A DNA stretch of 64,000 nt from Caldicellulosiruptor saccharolyticus DSM 8903 (GCF_000016545.1 NC_009437.1:124001-188000); one strand, 5' to 3'; positions 9,468-19,778 are shown, counted from the stretch's first letter. Notes: generated by a model from the letters alone, not told the origin. Translations and numbers: made by a program.

Positions 9468-11909
9468 TTGAAGATAAGCCTTGATGGGAAATGGAAATTT
9501 AGAGAAGTGGGCAGCCTTGAATACTTGGATGGCACAGTTCCAGGGTGTGTTCAACTTGATTTAATCAACCTTGGCAAGCTTCCAGACCCATTTTATGGAG
9601 TAAATGAAGTTTTGTTTTATTCTCTTGAAGAAAAGGACTTTGAGTATGTAAAAGAGTTTTATGTCGAAAATCTTGACTGGCAGGTCAAAAAGCTTGTGTT
9701 TGAAGGGATTGATACAGTCGCTGATGTTTATTTAAACCACTTTTACTTGGGTAGGACAGATAACATGTTTTTAAAATATGAATTTGATGTGTCAACTGTC
9801 TTGAAAGAAGGGAAAAACGTATTAAAAGTAATTCTTTACTCTCCAATCAAAGAAGCAGAAAGACTTAAAAAAATTTACCAATCAAAGTACGAGTATTCCC
9901 ACAGAAGCTGGATAAGAAAAGCTCAATATTCATATGGCTGGGACTGGGGTCCAAGGGTTCTTCAGATTGGCATCTGGAAGAGTGTATATTTGGAACTGAA
10001 CAACGGACTTGAGATAACAGATGAGTTTGTCAAAACAGAGCACTTATCAGAAGACTTAGCAGTGGTCAAAGTTTTTGCAAAGATAAATTCATTTGAAAAG
10101 CCAAGAAGTGTTGAAATAGAGATTTCAGATAGCGAATATGTTAAAAAAGTTATACCAGATGTCTACAAGTCCAAAGAAGGATATTTTATTGAAGAGAGAA
10201 TTGAAATAGAAAATCCAAAGCTGTGGTTCCCTAATGGCTATGGAGAGCCGCATTTATATACTTTTAAGATTGTTGTTAAAACCTCAAACGAAGAAGCAAC
10301 AAAAATGGTCACAACAGGCCTCAGGACTGTAAGAGTAATAAAGGAAAAGGATGAATATGGCGAAAGTTTTATCTTTGAGATAAATGGCAAGAAGATTTTT
10401 GCAAAAGGCGCAAACTGGATACCTGCTGATTCCATCCTGCCAAGGTTGAAAGAAAAGGATTACAAAGAGTTAATTAAAATGGCAAAAGATGCGAACATGA
10501 ACATGCTCAGGGTCTGGGGTGGCGGAATTTATGAGTATGACTGGTTTTATAACGAGTGTGACAAAAACGGTATAATGGTATGGCAGGATTTCATGTTTGC
10601 ATGCGCAATCTACCCTGATGAGTTTGACTTTTTTGTGGAGAATTTCAAAAAAGAAGCTGAGTACCAGATAAAGAGGCTCAGAAACCATCCATGCATTGTG
10701 CTTTGGTGTGGAAATAACGAAAACAACTGGGGCTTTAGAGACTGGTGGCACATTGGCGACCCAGAATTTTTGGGAAATAGAATTTACAAGAAGGTTTTGC
10801 CACAGATTCTATCAGAGCTTGACCCAACAAGACCGTACCACATCTCAAGCCCGTATGGTGGGGAGCATCCAAATAGCAGCACTGCTGGTGACAAGCACAC
10901 ATGGGATATCTGGGCTGGCTGGAAAGACTATATTTACTACAAACATGACAATGCAAGGTTTGTGAGCGAGTTTGGTTTTCAGGCAGCTGCACACCTTGAC
11001 ACAATGAAAAAGTACATTCCTCTTAAAGACCAGACAATCTTCTCAAAAACTTTGAGAATGCACGAAAAACAGGAAGAAGGTTTGGAAAGGCTTATAAGGT
11101 ATATGGCAGGCTCAATTGGTCTTCCGAAAGATTTTGATTCTTTTGTTTACCTTTCACAGTTTGTTCAAAAAGAGGCTATAAAGCTTGCAGTTGAGCACTA
11201 TCGTAAAAATAAATTCAGAACAGCAGGGGCTCTTTACTGGCAGCTGAATGATTGCTGGCCTGTTATTTCATGGTCATCAATTGATTATTTGAAAAGAAGA
11301 AAGGCGCTTTACTATGAGTCAAAAAGGTTATTTGCAAAGTTTTTGCCAGTTGTTGAGTATGAGGATGGAAAACTAAAGGTATATGTTGTTAGTGATGAGC
11401 TTGTGCCCAAACAGGGTCAGCTCAATATCGCAATCTGGAACTTTGACGGGCAGAAGTTATACGAGAAAAACATTACTTTGGAAATTCCTGAAAATGGTGT
11501 GGTTGAGGCATTTTCTGAAAAAGTAGAAAACTTGAATATTTTGAAGGGTGAGTGGTTATATATACCCAAACATGTTGAAACGGCTGTAATTGGGGATAAG
11601 ATAGACAGGGGACTTTTGGAAAGCATAGTTTTTGTGAGCCTTTTTGTCGATGAAGTGGAGTACGAAAACTACTTTGTATTTGAAAAGCCAATAAACCTCG
11701 AGCTAAAACCCAGTCAGTTTGAATACGAAATAAAAGATGACTGTATTATAATAAAACCCAAAACTCCTGCAATTTGCCTTATAGTTGAAGCTGATGGGGA
11801 TATTCAGGACAACTTCATCTTTGCAAGGCCTGCAAAAGAGTACAAAATCCGCTTAAACGGTGCTCAGGTGAGCAGAGTTTGTGATTTGGTTGAGATGGTA
11901 ATAAGGTAA
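9468..11909 (+). CDS. Glycoside hydrolase family 2 beta-mannosidase
   Basis: 813 residues, starting at a TTG behind GGGGGAG. The enzyme should release terminal beta-linked mannose from manno-oligosaccharides. GH2 architecture is visible: an N-terminal sugar-binding domain (LDGKWKF; VPGCVQLDL), an Ig-like domain, and a TIM barrel from about residue 300 (RVWGGGIYE). The acid/base Glu lies in WCGNNENNW and the nucleophile Glu in VSEFGFQA. VPGCVQLDL, the WGWDWGPR segment and LYWQLNDCWPV are typical of beta-mannosidases rather than beta-galactosidases. There is no signal peptide, so it is cytoplasmic and acts on imported oligosaccharides, which fits the transporter just upstream. Confidence 0.92.
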   Translation: MKISLDGKWKFREVGSLEYLDGTVPGCVQLDLINLGKLPDPFYGVNEVLFYSLEEKDFEYVKEFYVENLDWQVKKLVFEGIDTVADVYLNHFYLGRTDNMFLKYEFDVSTVLKEGKNVLKVILYSPIKEAERLKKIYQSKYEYSHRSWIRKAQYSYGWDWGPRVLQIGIWKSVYLELNNGLEITDEFVKTEHLSEDLAVVKVFAKINSFEKPRSVEIEISDSEYVKKVIPDVYKSKEGYFIEERIEIENPKLWFPNGYGEPHLYTFKIVVKTSNEEATKMVTTGLRTVRVIKEKDEYGESFIFEINGKKIFAKGANWIPADSILPRLKEKDYKELIKMAKDANMNMLRVWGGGIYEYDWFYNECDKNGIMVWQDFMFACAIYPDEFDFFVENFKKEAEYQIKRLRNHPCIVLWCGNNENNWGFRDWWHIGDPEFLGNRIYKKVLPQILSELDPTRPYHISSPYGGEHPNSSTAGDKHTWDIWAGWKDYIYYKHDNARFVSEFGFQAAAHLDTMKKYIPLKDQTIFSKTLRMHEKQEEGLERLIRYMAGSIGLPKDFDSFVYLSQFVQKEAIKLAVEHYRKNKFRTAGALYWQLNDCWPVISWSSIDYLKRRKALYYESKRLFAKFLPVVEYEDGKLKVYVVSDELVPKQGQLNIAIWNFDGQKLYEKNITLEIPENGVVEAFSEKVENLNILKGEWLYIPKHVETAVIGDKIDRGLLESIVFVSLFVDEVEYENYFVFEKPINLELKPSQFEYEIKDDCIIIKPKTPAICLIVEADGDIQDNFIFARPAKEYKIRLNGAQVSRVCDLVEMVIR

Positions 11910-11946
11910 ACTAAGTTACATCTACAATAATAGAATACTCATATAA

Positions 11947-12015
11947 CCCCCTCTGGCATGTGACAGGTTTTAAAGCTTGCGTGATGAGAATAATTCAATG
12001 CCAGAGGGGGTTTTT
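11947..12015 (+). terminator. Rho-independent terminator after beta-mannosidase
   Basis: CCCCCTCTGGCAT (11947-11959) pairs perfectly with ATGCCAGAGGGGG (11998-12010), followed by TTTTTGTTTT. Confidence 0.88.
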
Positions 12016-12063
12016 GTTTTTAGAAACAAAAAAGGCAAAAATAAAATTAGTAAAATTGCTGAA

Positions 12064-12092
12064 TGCACAACAAGTCAGATATTTGTTATAAT
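12064..12092 (+). promoter_or_regulatory. Candidate sigma-A promoter for the GH15-like gene
   Basis: A perfect TATAAT (12087-12092) lies 17 bases after TGCACA (12064-12069), a weak -35 match. It is placed between the upstream terminator and the ATG at 12146. Confidence 0.4.
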
Positions 12093-12145
12093 ATGATTAC
12101 TGCAAATGTTTGCGCAACAATTTGTATATGGGAAAGAGGGATCAT

Positions 12146-13980
12146 ATGAGAAAGCCGCACGTAGTAGAAGCTATAATTGGTAATACAAATGTTTTAGGGC
12201 AGCTTGATTCAAATGGCATATTGCAAAGGTTTTATTGGCCTGCAGTAGATTATTATCAGCAGCTAAAACTCTTTTTGGCAGCCATTTTTTGGATGGGCTT
12301 GTATTTTTCGAGGATGAAAATTTCAAGATAAGAAGTGGATTTGTGGATGACTTTGCGTACTTTTTTGAATATAAAATTGCAGACAAAACAATTTTTCAGC
12401 TTGACTTTGTTGATTTTGAAACAGACAGCTTGGTTCGTTTATGGGAAACGGCTTTTGAAGACTTCTATGTCTTTTTAGAACCCATGATAAATTCATCAAG
12501 CCTTTTTAATGCTGCAAAGGTTGATAAGGAAAATGAAATAATCTACGCATATTTTAAAGGGACATATATAGGTCTTGCTTTTGAGAACAAGATAAAAAGC
12601 TTTACAGTTAAAAACGGACTTGATGATGCAAACGATAATCAACTGGAAGGCTTAAGTGAAGCTACAAATCCACAGATTGCTGCAAAACTTGAAAATACAG
12701 GAAAGGTTGTATGTTTTCTTGCTTTTGGAAACTCAAAAGATGAAGTCTATCAAAAACTTTCTTATTTAAAGCAAAAGGGATATGACGAAGTTTACAGGCA
12801 AAACAAGGCCTTTTGGGAAAAGAAATTCTCAAAAGTAAAGCTTGTTTGCACACAAGACCCAAAAGATATGCAGCTTCAGAAAAGAAGTGCATATGTATTT
12901 TATGTACTGCAGAACTCCAAAACAGGTGGAATTTTAGCAGCATCTGAGGTTGACGAGAAGTTTTACCACTGTGGCGGTTATGGTTTTGTATGGGGAAGAG
13001 ATGCTGCATTTATAGTATCTGCAATGGATGCGCTTGGACTCTCAAGGGAGGTTGAAAGGTTTTTTGAATTCAAATTTTCTTGTCAGGAAAAGGAAGGATT
13101 CTGGGACCAGAGATATTACACAGATGGCAGCTTAGCTCCAGGCTGGGGAGTTCAGATTGATGAGACAGCTTCTGTTGTGTGGGGATTTCTCAGCTACTGC
13201 GAAAGACATAATTCCTTGCATTTGATTGATCTGCATAAACAGCAGCTCAAAAAAGCACTGCTATTTTTGATAGCTGCTGTGGATACCGAAAAAGGAATTA
13301 TCTTTAGAAGCTTTGACCTGTGGGAAGAAAGAGAAGGTATTCATCTTTACTCAAATGCAAGCATATATGCTGCGCTAAAGAAAGCAAAAAAATATTTTCC
13401 TGAGCTTGAAAGTGAAATTGAAAAGAAGTTAAAGGCAATAAAAAATCAGATAGTAACAGGATTTTACAGTCCCAAACTTTCACGGTATGTAAGGTCAACA
13501 GATGTCAGAATTTCAAGGGAGGAATTTTTAAAACTTCCTGAAGAGAACAAGTATGTAGAAAAGGACGAAAAGTATGAGATAACCTATTATTTCAAAAAAC
13601 AAGACGAGGTTATTGATATTTCAATGCTGGGGGTTTACTATCCGTTTGAAATGATAGATGCTGAGGATAAAACTTTTAAAGCTACCGTTTTGGCTATCGA
13701 AAGAGAGTGTCAAAATACAATTGTGGGCGGCTACAAGAGGTATTCTGATGACAGATACATTGGAGGAAATCCGTGGATACTGACAACACTCTGGCTTGCA
13801 ATTTACTACAAAAAAACTGGTCAGATTGACAGGGCAGAAAAACTTTTTGAGTGGGCAAAAGCGCACAGTTTGCCAAACGGACTTTTTCCAGAGCAGGTTG
13901 ACAAGCTCACTGGCAAGCCTGCTTGGGTTGTCCCTTTGGCATGGTCTCATGCAATGTATGTGCTGTATCTTTATGAATAA
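12146..13980 (+). pseudogene. GH15 glucoamylase/glucodextranase-like protein, single frameshift near the 5' end
   Basis: The ATG at 12146 (7 bases after GAGGG) starts MRKPHVVEAIIGNTNVLGQL...RFYWPAVDYYQQ, the expected N-terminus of bacterial GH15 proteins. At the AAAA run 12265-12268 the frame must move back by one base to continue as LFGSHFLDGLVFFEDE through to 13980. The joined protein would be about 611 residues. The (alpha/alpha)6 barrel carries GYGFVWGRDAAF, WGVQIDETASVVWGF (candidate catalytic Glu) and a late PEQVDKLTGKPAWVVPLAWSH. No signal peptide is seen. One missing A explains the break, so it may be a sequence error; a -1 slip on AAA is formally possible but unsupported. Confidence 0.8.
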
Positions 13981-13997
13981 ATTAATGATAAAAATAA

Positions 13998-14041
13998 AGA
14001 CCAGCTTGTTTGCTCTTAAACACAGCTGGTCTTTTGGTTTT
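13998..14041. terminator. Terminator between convergent genes
   Basis: AAGACCAGCT (13997-14006) pairs with AGCTGGTCTT (14024-14033), followed by TTGGTTTT on the plus strand. It ends the GH15 transcript and may also serve the minus-strand gene at 14046. Confidence 0.8.
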
Positions 14042-14045
14042 ATTA

Positions 14046-14421
14046 TTACACAGGATTATAAGGTAAATATTTCTCCAATCTCTTTTTTAAAGGTTGATAT
14101 TTAAAGGTTGTTTTTCCAATCATTTCACCATCAATAAATTTTATTTCAACCTCATATGTTGCTTCTTCCAGGAACTTCCTATCATTTCCAAAAAGAACAT
14201 GGGCTTCATGTAATAGTTTTAAAAATCCATCTTCAGTTTTAAACGTTTCCAAACCAATTTTTATTTTTTCTATTTTCAATTCTTCTTTTAATCTTTTTGT
14301 TTTTTAGGTGGTTGTAATAATTTTCACTTCTTGAAATGTATCTAAAGGATGATAAAGATTCATTTGCATTTACCTCGCACTTTAAGTTATTTATAGGGCA
14401 ACCTTTTACTAAATATTTCAA
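14046..14421 (-). pseudogene. Unrecognised small protein, frameshifted at an A-run
   Basis: Two overlapping minus-strand frames read as one protein if a single base is removed from the six-A run (plus-strand T run 14300-14305). The joined reading passes from ENYYNHLK directly into TKRLKEELKIEKIKIGLET and ends LEKYLPYNPV, about 125 residues. I recognise no family. The N-terminal part contains two cysteines (KGCPINNLKCEV). It is downstream, on the same strand, of the two paralogous membrane proteins and the peptide gene at 14.4-16.0 kb, so it may belong to that locus. Confidence 0.5.
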
Positions 14422-14448
14422 ATCATAAAATTAGTTTTACAATTTGCT

Positions 14449-15000
14449 TTATTTTAATAGCAAGTTTAGTATTTCAAAGAAAGCAATACCTACAATACAT
14501 ATTGCGATATACAAATCAATACCTTCTAAAGATGGAGCAAAAATAATCAAAAGTATTATTGTCGCAAGTATAAAGAAGACTACTATTTTACTAAAGTTCT
14601 TATATTTATAAAATTTCACTTTTTCTAAATGAAAAAAGCGGATGGTAAAAAGTGTAAACAGAAATTCAAATATTATTAACATTAAAAAAAGTTTCAGTGA
14701 AGATATCATCTTGAGCAAAAATATACCAATATCAAATAAGAAAGAGAAACTAATAAAAAATATCACAGGTTTTATTAAAATTTTTCTTGAGTAACCATTT
14801 GAATTTTGTTCTACTGACAAATCTAATATGCTGTCAACTGCTACTCCAATTACAATAAATAGTTGTGAAATTCTATTTGCTACATTTCCTTTTAAAATTG
14901 GTGAATTTCTATTGAGATAGAAGAAAAATAATGCTAAAAGTGAAAAAATAATTCCGCTGAGTGCCCAATTCAAAAAATGATGTCTGGTTTTATTTGCCAT
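14449..15000 (-). CDS. Multi-pass membrane protein, paralogue of the next upstream gene (candidate immunity protein)
   Basis: 183 residues with about five or six hydrophobic segments and almost no soluble domain. It resembles the product of 15120-15668 along its whole length: both have NRI(S/I)QL(F/S)IV(I/V)GVAV-like sequence near residue 45, a KxxKYKNF/YxKIV motif near residue 125, and end in EILNLLLK or EVLNFILK. It begins at an ATG and no known family is recognised. Its position behind a double-glycine-type peptide gene suggests self-protection against that peptide, as for many bacteriocin immunity proteins. That role is inference. Confidence 0.75.
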   Translation of the reverse strand: MANKTRHHFLNWALSGIIFSLLALFFFYLNRNSPILKGNVANRISQLFIVIGVAVDSILDLSVEQNSNGYSRKILIKPVIFFISFSFLFDIGIFLLKMISSLKLFLMLIIFEFLFTLFTIRFFHLEKVKFYKYKNFSKIVVFFILATIILLIIFAPSLEGIDLYIAICIVGIAFFEILNLLLK

Positions 15001-15119
15001 ATTCGTTTCTACCTCAGACAGCTCTTTTTACGGAATCTATATCAGTTGTAAAATATTCTACATATTCAGGTATTTTGATTATCTCATTTGCAAAAACACT
15101 TGTAGCACAGCAGAAAAAA

Positions 15120-15668
15120 TTATTTGAGTATGAAATTTAGAACTTCAAAGAATATTGTAGCAAAAACAAACATTAGTAAATATCTATACATGCCTTCTAT
15201 TTCAGGGAATATTATACCCGCAGAAATTCCTATCAAAAGACCAAACAATATGACAATTTTCCCATAATTTTTATATTTCTTAAATTTGAGAATATATAAA
15301 TAATTAGAACGCAAAACAGAATATGTAAAGATAATTTCAAATAAAACAAAAACTACCAAGTCTTTTATGCTTGGTATTATTTTTAAAACAAAAAGACCAA
15401 TGTTTAGAGGTAGAAAAAAGAAAGTAAAAAATAACAGAAAGTTATTTAATAAAATTCTAAGGTATATTCTGTCAGAATTTTCAGTACATTTAGCATCAAT
15501 TATTGCTCCGACTGCTATTCCAACTACAATCGACAATTGAATAATTCTGTTTAAAGGATTTTCTTTAAAATAAGAAAATTCTTTTAAATAGTTAACGGCG
15601 TAGACAATCAGTGTAGAAGTAATGCATCCAGCTGCAATCCAACTAAAATAACTTTTTTTATTTTCCAT
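15120..15668 (-). CDS. Multi-pass membrane protein, tandem paralogue (candidate immunity protein)
   Basis: The frame extends to 15701, but the ATG at 15668 (MENKKSYFSWIAAG) is preferred because the extra upstream residues are soluble and absent from the paralogue. About 182 residues, five or six membrane segments, ending EVLNFILK. It overlaps the 3' end of the peptide gene by about 11 bases, so it is likely translated with it. It is the tandem duplicate of the following membrane protein. The family is unknown to me. Confidence 0.75.
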   Translation of the reverse strand: MENKKSYFSWIAAGCITSTLIVYAVNYLKEFSYFKENPLNRIIQLSIVVGIAVGAIIDAKCTENSDRIYLRILLNNFLLFFTFFFLPLNIGLFVLKIIPSIKDLVVFVLFEIIFTYSVLRSNYLYILKFKKYKNYGKIVILFGLLIGISAGIIFPEIEGMYRYLLMFVFATIFFEVLNFILK

Positions 15669-16022
15669 ACTCTCTCCAACCTCTAACAAAACCTTCTCCA
15701 AATGACCAACCTATTGATATCCATCCGACAATCCCAGGTGATTTAACTAATCCTTTTGCAAAACCACTCACAGCCCCACGCATGCCAGCTTGCTCTATTC
15801 CTCGTAAAGTATATCCATTTTTCATTATAGCATTAAATTTTCTGATTTGTTTATAACCCTTTATAATACCACCTTTAATGCTACTTTCCAAACCGGAAGC
15901 TATTGCTGTTCTTTCTATATCGTTTATTACTTCTTTGACACCTTCTTTCACACCGTTTAAACTCTTCCTCCAAACTCTTTCAATTCCTGTATAGGAGTCT
16001 TTCTTACAACATATACCTGCAT
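15658..16022 (-). pseudogene. Double-glycine-leader peptide precursor (bacteriocin-like), leader and core in different frames
   Basis: Behind GGAGGGG, an ATG at 16022 starts MQVYVVRKTPIQELKEFGGR V and stops at 15957. The leader-like ELKEFGG resembles the E-L-x-x-hydrophobic-x-G-G leaders at 47-52 kb. Adding one base at the GTTTAAAC site (about 15959) joins it to the long frame below (LNGVKEGVKEVINDIER...), which runs to 15658. The joined product is about 121 residues. The core is glycine-rich and ends SFGEGFVRGWREYGK, a near match to the C-terminal signature of the peptides in the 47-52 kb island. Taken alone, the downstream frame starts at a GTG at 15951. Two paralogous membrane protein genes follow. 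Confidence 0.65.
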
Positions 16023-16321
16023 ATTACAAAACCCCTCCTCTAAAGTTGTATTTTAGAAATTAAGCTGATATTTTGAATATACCATTGAAAAAACATCAAT
16101 AATGACAAAGTTTAAATAAAATGTTTATGCAAATTGCACAATTTTTTGAAGAATAGTTCTAAGTGAAAGATTTACAAACTTAAAGTATTAGAAGTTGGAG
16201 AAGATAATTTTAGATAAAGAAACTAAAATTATAGAAACATTTCTGTTAAAACTTTATGCAAAGTGGTATAAAATATATAAACCCTTTTAAAGAAAATTGC
16301 CAATAGAAAGGAGATGAATGG
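16023..16321. other. Intergenic region between divergent peptide locus and glycosyltransferase
   Basis: About 300 bases of AT-rich DNA separate the divergent starts. It must hold promoters for both directions, but I see no -35/-10 pair good enough to name. GGTATAAAATATATAA (about 16264-16279) upstream of the plus-strand gene could contain a -10 element. No repeat or RNA structure was noticed. Confidence 0.4.
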
Positions 16322-17536
16322 TTGAAAATACTGCAGCTTACTTGGGAATATCCACCAAGGATTGTTGGCGGCATCTCAAGGGTTGTTCAAAGCATCTCAC
16401 AAAGGCTTTCAGAAAAAGACACTGTCTATGTAGTTACATTTTCTGAAGATTACGAAAGATTTGAAGACTATGGAAATCTTAAAATTGCAAGAGTTCCTCT
16501 CTATCCTCTAAATCCGCTAAATTTTATTGACTGGGTTATGCTTATGAACATGGCAATGGCTGAAAAAGCCATAGATTTGGCAAGAAAATATGGCAAATTT
16601 GATATTATCCATGCACATGACTGGCTGACAGCTTTTGCAGCAAGAATGGTAAAACACTCTTTAAGAGTTCCAATGGTTTGCACAATACATGCAACAGAAC
16701 ATGGCAGAAATGGTGGTATTCATAATGAATTTCAAAGGTTTATTCACAACGTTGAGTGGTGGCTTACTTTTGAGGCATGGAAGGTAATTGTCAACTCAAA
16801 TTATATGAAAAACGAATGTGAGCGGATTTTTAGCCTCACACCTGACAAATGCGTTGTCATACCCAATGGAATTGACTTTGAAGAGTTTTCAAATGTTGAG
16901 TATGACATCGAATTTAGAAGAAGATTTGCCCTTGACAGTGAAAAAATAATCTTTTTCATCGGAAGGCATGTGTACGAAAAAGGAATTCACGTCCTACTTG
17001 ACAGCTTTAGGATAGTCCTTGAGAGGTACTACAATACAAAACTTATAATTGCTGGAAATGGCCCGATGTATGGTGAGCTTTATTCAAGGGCACATGGCAT
17101 GGGACTTTCACAAAAAGTCTTGTTTACAGGTTTTATTTCTGATGAAGACCGGAAAAAGCTTTTTAAAGTTGTTGACATTGCAGTTTTCCCAAGCCTTTAT
17201 GAGCCATTTGGCATTGTTGCTTTAGAAGCAATGGCAGCAGGATGTAGCACAGTTGTGTCTGACATTGGAGGTTTTGCTGAGATAATCAAACATGGAGAAA
17301 ATGGGCTTACCTTTTTCTGTGGAAATCCAAACTCACTTGCAGACATGATTTTATTGTTGCTAAATGACGAAAGCTTGCGCAAAAAACTTGCTGAAAAAGG
17401 ATTTGAAGATGCAAAAGAGATTTTTTCATGGGATAGGATTGTAGAGAGGCTAAGAGAGGTATATGCTGCGATAATTAATGAAAGCAGAAAAATGGAGTGG
17501 TTTTGTGAAGAAGCAAACTTGAAAGATGGTCTATAA
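16322..17536 (+). CDS. GT-B glycosyltransferase, glycogen-synthase-like (GT4/GT5 type)
   Basis: 404 residues, starting at a TTG behind AAAGGAGATG. The N-terminal Rossmann half starts KILQLTWEYPPRIVGGISRVV, the glycine-rich acceptor/nucleotide loop of starch-synthase-like enzymes, followed by HAHDWLTAFAARM. The C-terminal half has FIGRHVYEKGIHVLLDS and the nucleotide-sugar motif EPFGIVALEAMAAG. There is no signal peptide. The next gene makes or senses nucleotide sugars and lies 21 bases downstream, so the pair probably builds a polysaccharide or glycogen-like polymer; the donor sugar is not determined. Confidence 0.87.
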   Translation: MKILQLTWEYPPRIVGGISRVVQSISQRLSEKDTVYVVTFSEDYERFEDYGNLKIARVPLYPLNPLNFIDWVMLMNMAMAEKAIDLARKYGKFDIIHAHDWLTAFAARMVKHSLRVPMVCTIHATEHGRNGGIHNEFQRFIHNVEWWLTFEAWKVIVNSNYMKNECERIFSLTPDKCVVIPNGIDFEEFSNVEYDIEFRRRFALDSEKIIFFIGRHVYEKGIHVLLDSFRIVLERYYNTKLIIAGNGPMYGELYSRAHGMGLSQKVLFTGFISDEDRKKLFKVVDIAVFPSLYEPFGIVALEAMAAGCSTVVSDIGGFAEIIKHGENGLTFFCGNPNSLADMILLLLNDESLRKKLAEKGFEDAKEIFSWDRIVERLREVYAAIINESRKMEWFCEEANLKDGL

Positions 17537-17557
17537 GATGGGGGAGGTTAAAAGGTT

Positions 17558-19689
17558 ATGAAAGGTATTATAATGGCAGGAGGTGCGGGCACAAGGCTAA
17601 GACCTTTGACAGTTTCCTTGCCAAAGCCAATGATTCCTTTTTTTGGAGACCTGTTATGGAGTATGCTGTAAAGCTTTTAAAGCGCCACGGAATTTATGAA
17701 ATTGGGACAACCCTTCAGTATCATCCAGATAAAATAATGAATTACTTTGAAGATGGCAGTAAATTTGGCGTAAAGATGCAACATTTTGTTGAGGACAGGC
17801 CTCTTGGCACTGCAGGTTCTGTCAAAAATGCAAAGTCGTTTTTAGATGAGACTTTTGTTGTCTTAAGCGGTGATGGGATTACAAATGCTGATTTGTCTGC
17901 TACAATCAAGTTTCACAAGGAAAAAAAGAGCAAGGTCACAATTCTTCTAAAAGAGGTTGAGATACCAATAGAGTATGGTATTGTCTTGACAGATGAAGAG
18001 GGGAGAATCAGAAGGTTTTTTGAAAAGCCTTCGTGGAGTGAGGTATTTTCAAACTTAGCTAACACAGGGATATACATTATTGAGCCGGAGATTTTGGATT
18101 ATATAGAAGATGGAAAGCCATTTGACTTTAGCAAAGACCTATTTCCAAAACTCTTAAGTGAAAATGTGCCAATGTACGGGTATAAAATGGAAGGGTATTG
18201 GTGTGATATTGGTGATATTGGCAGTTATATAAAAGCACATAAGGATATATTTAAACTTGGTGGAATTTTAGACCTTGATTTGGCAAGCTCATGGATTGGA
18301 AATAATTGTAATATCTCTAATTCTGTTAAATTTATGGGAAAGGTTTTTGTTGGTTGTGAATGTGAGATTGAAGATGATGTTGAAATAGGCGAATTTACTG
18401 TAATTGGTGATGGAGTAAAGATAGAAAAAGGAACCAAATTAGAAAGGGCAATTGTATGGAATGGGAGTTATATTGGCAAAAACTGTGAGTTAAAAGGATG
18501 TGTTATATGTAACAAGTCAGTTTTAAAAGACTATGTCAGGGTCAATGAAAAGGCAGTTGTTGGTGAGAAAAATCTTTTAAAGGATTTTGTTGAGGTAAGA
18601 GCAGAGGCTAAAATCTGGCCAGAGAAGGTTGTGGAATCAAATACTGTTATAGATGAGAATATATACTGGGGTACTGAGGTGATAAAGAGTGTATTTTGGA
18701 TAAGAGGCATCACAGGAGATTTCAATTTAGAAGTTACACCCCAGTTTGCGATAAAACTTGGAAATTCTCTTGGTTCTGTGTTTGACAAAAACGCCCGGAT
18801 ACTCATTGGCGATGACTATACAGAAAAGAGCAGTGTTATAAGAAAGGCAATTGAGACAGGATGCCAGATAACAGGTGCAAGACTTTACAGAACAAGAGGA
18901 ATTATTCTGCCGATATTTAGATATATTGTTCAGGACTATTATGATGCAGGTGTTTATGTGCGAACACGAGGCAACAGCATAAGAATTGAGATATTTGACC
19001 AAAACGGAATAAATATTGACAAGGGCTTAGAAAGAAAGATTGAAAATCTGTTTGTGACATGTGATTTTAGAACATCGTCAACAATTCATTTTGTAAATGA
19101 GCTTGTATCATCTCCCTTAGAGATGTACTTTAACAGGCTTGAGACGACTTTTGATGTAAACAAGCTCAGGAATAAAAAAATATGCATTCTTTCAGAGGAC
19201 AAAGAGATAATTTCACTATTTGACAAGATTTGCTCACGCTATCACATAAAAGCTACTTTAATTTCTGGTGGGTCAAAACATTGTGTTGAGAACCTAAAAG
19301 GATTGTGTTTGCAAAGCGAGTATAATGCAGGATTTTTGATTGACAGACAAGGCGAGCATTTTATAATGATTATGAGTGATTGTACAGTCTATGGCGAAAA
19401 GTTAAAGATGCTCCTTGCATGGCTTGAGATGAAAAAATTCAAAAATGACCGCATTATCTTGCCAGAATTTTTCAAGTCGTTTATGAGTGATGTTGAAAAG
19501 CTTGTAGATTTTCCAATCAAATTTACTGGGAATGAGATAAGAGAGTATATGAAAGAGGTTCTTGATACCAAGATTAATTATTTCTTCTACTATGATGCGA
19601 TCTCTTCAATTCTTTTGATTTTAGAATGGCTTCTTGATGTTAAAGAAATGATAGATAGAGTAAAGAAATTAGAGGCAGCAGTGATTTGA
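17558..19689 (+). pseudogene. Sugar-1-phosphate nucleotidyltransferase fused to a phosphomannomutase-like domain; one frameshift near the start
   Basis: The true start is ATG 17558 ([20 protein letters not shown], the nucleotidyltransferase signature). A one-base deletion near 17638-17650 shifts the frame; adding one base restores [19 protein letters not shown] and an open frame to 19689, about 710 residues. Domains in order are NTP transferase (to about 235, with EDRPLGTAGSV), left-handed beta-helix hexapeptide repeats (about 250-350), and an alpha-D-phosphohexomutase-like region. In that last domain the catalytic TASHNP is replaced by YVRTRGNS, so the phosphoserine is lost and it is probably not a mutase. 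This three-part fusion is known in clostridia. It follows the glycosyltransferase in an apparent operon. Confidence 0.82.
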
Positions 19690-19707
19690 ATTGAATTAAA
19701 ATGAAAG

Positions 19708-19747
19708 GCAAAGGGAAGTTAGTTTCTTTAAAACCTCCCTTTTGTTT
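19708..19747 (+). terminator. Terminator after the nucleotidyltransferase gene
   Basis: AAAGGGAAGTT pairs imperfectly with AACCTCCCTTT and is followed by TGTTTTTT, between 19708 and 19750. Confidence 0.65.
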
Positions 19748-19778
19748 TTTATGAGTGATAATGAGGAGGTACCGAAAA

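Noticed and set aside
12255..12275. Programmed -1 frameshift at the AAAA run of the GH15-like gene
   Set aside because: A slip on AAA would work on paper, but there is no downstream pseudoknot or conserved heptamer, and similar one-base breaks occur in many unrelated genes in the window; error or decay is simpler.
15010..15119. Minus-strand open frame reading VFANEIIKIPEYVEYFTTD, resembling the end of a signal peptide plus a short mature peptide
   Set aside because: It has no usable start codon and a stop immediately upstream, and joining it to the preceding membrane protein would destroy that protein's conserved end.
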